Of a stretch of DNA of 64,000 nucleotides, positions 62,901 to 64,000 are shown piece by piece (position 1 is the stretch's first letter; each line of letters opens with the position of its first letter). The notes beneath the pieces are model-generated. The model was given only the letters and a program-made list of their open reading frames with translations. It was not told where the DNA came from and did no database searches. The translations under genes were made by a program, and so were the position numbers. The DNA lies in contig PSQN01000006.1 of the NCBI GenBank assembly GCA_002989075.1, positions 1,873,018 through 1,937,017 of the forward strand, given 5' to 3'. Origin of the DNA: Arthonia radiata. Its lineage: Eukaryota > Ascomycota > Arthoniomycetes > Arthoniales > Arthoniaceae.

Positions 62901-64000
62901 TCGATCGTTCCAGATGAACTCTGGCGTCAAGAACAAGCGCACTCGCAGAACATCGCGATTGAGAGGAGCAACCTCGGCTTCGACACTCAGCGTCGGAAAG
63001 TTGTCAAGCAGCCTGGAGATGACCGTTCCCATTCTTCTATTGTGGACAAGATCACCGATTTCCAAGGCATCCATCTCACGTAGTGAATCAATAGACGCTG
63101 TCGATCCCTTGTCGTCAAGGTTTCTAAGTACGGGCTGAGGCAGATCGAACTGGTGGAAAGGGTGCTCATATGGCCATATCTGCTTTTCGATTGACTTGCA
63201 CAGAGTCAGCAAGACGAGACACTCGTAACCCCACCGCCGATTCAATGCGATCATGAACAATGACCGGCAGATACGAGCGGAGTTCTGCGCGACATAGTTG
63301 GTATCGGACACGAGCGTGAAGTCTTCCACTCGCCCTCTGGAGATATAATTTTGAAGCAGTATGTTGACCTTGCCGTGAGTTGTATCTATGCCAGTCGCAA
63401 TATCGCAGGGACAATGATCCTTCTTGAGATGAAACAGCTCCTTAGATTCGCTGTCTCTAGACTGCACGTTATCAAATTCGCCACTCATACTGATCATCTT
63501 GAGAGCATCGGCTTCGCCTTTGTCTGGGCCCATCATAGTGTTGAAGATCTGCACACTAGTTTGCAAAACGTAATATTGGCTTGCTATACGGCCGACATCC
63601 TTCGATCGCAGCTCTTCTGTAGTCTCATTGAAGATAATCATCTGACTGTCTTGAAGAACGCGAGCAGCATCGATTACTAGCTTGCGTCGTCTGCCTACCA
63701 GCATTGGGTCATCGTTGACCTCCGCCCAGTCTATGCCATATGAGAAAGGGTTTCGCCGCATGCGAACATAGAGGTATGAATAACCCATCCACTGAACTGC
63801 TTCGGAGATTGAGGTCACAGTACCCAGAGAGATCTCAGCATTGAGATTGTCAGCAAGCCGCTTCGAGAATCTTGATTCGATCGGCTGCTGCTGAGTGACC
63901 GCTGACAAATAGTGCTGCAGCTTGTCTTGTGCTGTAAGAATAAAGCCAGTGCCGGTGTCCTGATATTGGGGTCGACCAGCGCGACCAAATATTTGCAAGA
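59973..64000 (-). CDS. SLH1: SLH1 / ASCC3-type Ski2-like RNA helicase, 3' part, cut by window edge
   Basis: Motor of the ribosome-quality-control trigger complex, which splits collided ribosomes. 1341 codons plus two bases are in the window without an intron; the start lies to the right. The reading begins at the end of helicase cassette 1 (QIFGRAGRPQYQDTGTGF), continues through its Sec63 unit, then cassette 2 with LLGSPTGSGKTVAAELA (motif I), DEIH (motif II) and QMLGRAGRPQFDTTG (motif VI), and a second Sec63-type domain. The LQHYLSAVT after the first GRAGRP and the lack of Brr2-specific blocks favour Slh1/ASCC3 over Brr2. Both motif I and DExH are intact in the second cassette. The last 70 residues are variable and acidic. 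It converges with SIN3 (258 bases between stops). Confidence 0.92.
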   Translation of the reverse strand, partial: LQIFGRAGRPQYQDTGTGFILTAQDKLQHYLSAVTQQQPIESRFSKRLADNLNAEISLGTVTSISEAVQWMGYSYLYVRMRRNPFSYGIDWAEVNDDPMLVGRRRKLVIDAARVLQDSQMIIFNETTEELRSKDVGRIASQYYVLQTSVQIFNTMMGPDKGEADALKMISMSGEFDNVQSRDSESKELFHLKKDHCPCDIATGIDTTHGKVNILLQNYISRGRVEDFTLVSDTNYVAQNSARICRSLFMIALNRRWGYECLVLLTLCKSIEKQIWPYEHPFHQFDLPQPVLRNLDDKGSTASIDSLREMDALEIGDLVHNRRMGTVISRLLDNFPTLSVEAEVAPLNRDVLRVRLFLTPEFIWNDRHHGTSESYWIWVENSETSEIYHHELFLLSRKKVHDTHELAFTIPLSDPIPSQIYVRAVSDRWLGAETVSAVSFQHLIRPDTESVYTDLLDLQPLPINALKNSALEDIYGKRFPYFNPMQTQLFHCMYHTPANVLLGSPTGSGKTVAAELAMWWAFRERPNSKVVYIAPMKALVRERVIDWRSRLAIPLGLRLVELTGDNTPDTSTIRNADIIITTPEKWDGISRSWQTRSYVQQVSLVIIDEIHLLGGDRGPILEIIVSRMNYIASQKKGSVRLVGMSTACANATDLANWLGVKQSEGGLFNFRHSVRPVPLEIYIDGFPEQRGFCPFMQSMNRPTFLAIKSHSPDKPVIVFVASRRQTRLTARDLINFCGMEDNPRRFVRMSEDDLALNLERVKDDALREALSFGIGLHHAGLVESDRQLAEEIFANNKIQILVATSTLAWGVNLPAHLVVVKGTQFFDAKIEGYKDMDLTDVLQMLGRAGRPQFDTTGIARILTQDSKKEFYKHFLHTGFPVESSLHNVLDNHLGAEVSAQTIGTKQDALDYLTWTFFFRRIHKNPSFYGLEITAEEQSSISAQIRANEHMVSIVDKSLSELAESKCVELHANGDVDPTPFGKIMSYYYLSHLTIRHLLSSATSSASFADAPARMSRATEYDELPVRHNEDLINAELSHALPLPADKLGLPMWDPHVKAFLLLQAHFSRIDLPISDYVGDQISVLDQSIRIIQASIDVLAELGYADSVVQMMMLLQSVKSARWPSDPPASVFPGVDPGSTNIDKYDLVSLASQLPNVSNGIINTLGVPAAQKEAFKRAVMHLPNLSVNVPKESIDAKKIILDIQRLNVPTNNDDRMYAPRYPKPQSEGFFVVVTNRVTKELVAIKRVSWFRAPNGNQKSIAAGKGPGSSGKAGRSDRRTRATIRLPWHDGPMALDVRVLSDGYVGMEWAVEGVEVPKSEMEVEAPETMSVEESGAPKKEGGAQ

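Noticed and set aside
59973-64000. BRR2 as identity of the helicase
   Set aside because: The block after the first GRAGRP (LQHYLSAVT) and the overall C-terminal end fit Slh1/ASCC3 better; Brr2 reads differently there. A full-length comparison would settle it.
1-64000. Retroviral, LTR or other virus-derived elements; CRISPR arrays; integrated bacterial islands
   Set aside because: I saw no reverse transcriptase, integrase, capsid-like frame, long terminal repeat pair or regularly spaced repeat array. The only mobile element found is the MITE.

Overview
The window reads as nuclear DNA of a filamentous ascomycete (Pezizomycotina). A Dothideomycete is my best guess from protein resemblance, but that is inference. 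The evidence is eukaryotic gene structure with mostly 45-70 base introns (GT..AG, CTAAC/CTGAC-like branch sites), dense genes on both strands, and fungus-typical families: SEC66, an Msb1/Mug8-domain protein, PFA4, a hybrid histidine kinase, a class I myosin with SH3 and acidic tail, SIN3, SLH1 and a DUF2417 hydrolase. I saw no operons, CRISPR array, rRNA or convincing tRNA. I assembled exon structures by hand from reading frames and splice signals, and checked that phases add up.

Layout, left to right. 0-5 kb: 5' part of SEC66 (-) and an Msb1/Mug8-domain gene (-). 5.9-12 kb: a small DUF3140 gene (+) tail to tail with an Asp/Glu racemase-family gene (-), a Gly-rich stress-type protein (+), a methyltransferase (-) and the palmitoyltransferase PFA4 (+). 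12.8-19.6 kb: a PAS hybrid histidine kinase (+) facing a ten-exon cytochrome P450 (-). 19.6-21.8 kb: a gene-poor gap. 21.8-29.1 kb: a Lys/Glu/Ala repeat protein (+), a small two-exon gene (-), the large U2AF subunit (+) and the t-SNARE SEC9 (+). 30.4-41.2 kb: an unnamed gene (-), a DUF726 lipase-like protein (-), UTP23 (+), the PP2A methylesterase PPE1 (-), a DUF2417 membrane hydrolase (+) and an unnamed membrane-anchored protein (-). 41.3-41.7 kb: a non-autonomous DNA transposon (MITE) with 30-base terminal inverted repeats and TA target duplication. 42-49.5 kb: NOP14 (+), two small ORFs, a gene-poor stretch with an 87-base tandem repeat, and a short APH-type kinase gene (+). 49.9-64 kb: class I myosin (-), SIN3 (+) and the 3' part of SLH1 (-), which runs off the right edge.

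Most named genes are housekeeping: ER translocation, pre-mRNA splicing, small-subunit ribosome biogenesis (UTP23, NOP14), ribosome quality control (SLH1), exocytosis and actin (SEC9, myosin I, Msb1-like), and chromatin repression (SIN3). They do not form one pathway. The accessory-looking parts are the P450, the histidine kinase, the repeat protein, the MITE and the 45-49.5 kb interval. I found no secondary-metabolite backbone enzyme and no clear undescribed system. The best second-look items are the perfect palindrome touching the kinase start codon, the MITE, the tandem hairpin repeat before the APH gene, the single-codon first exon of the myosin gene, the repeat protein, and several small or unnamed genes.
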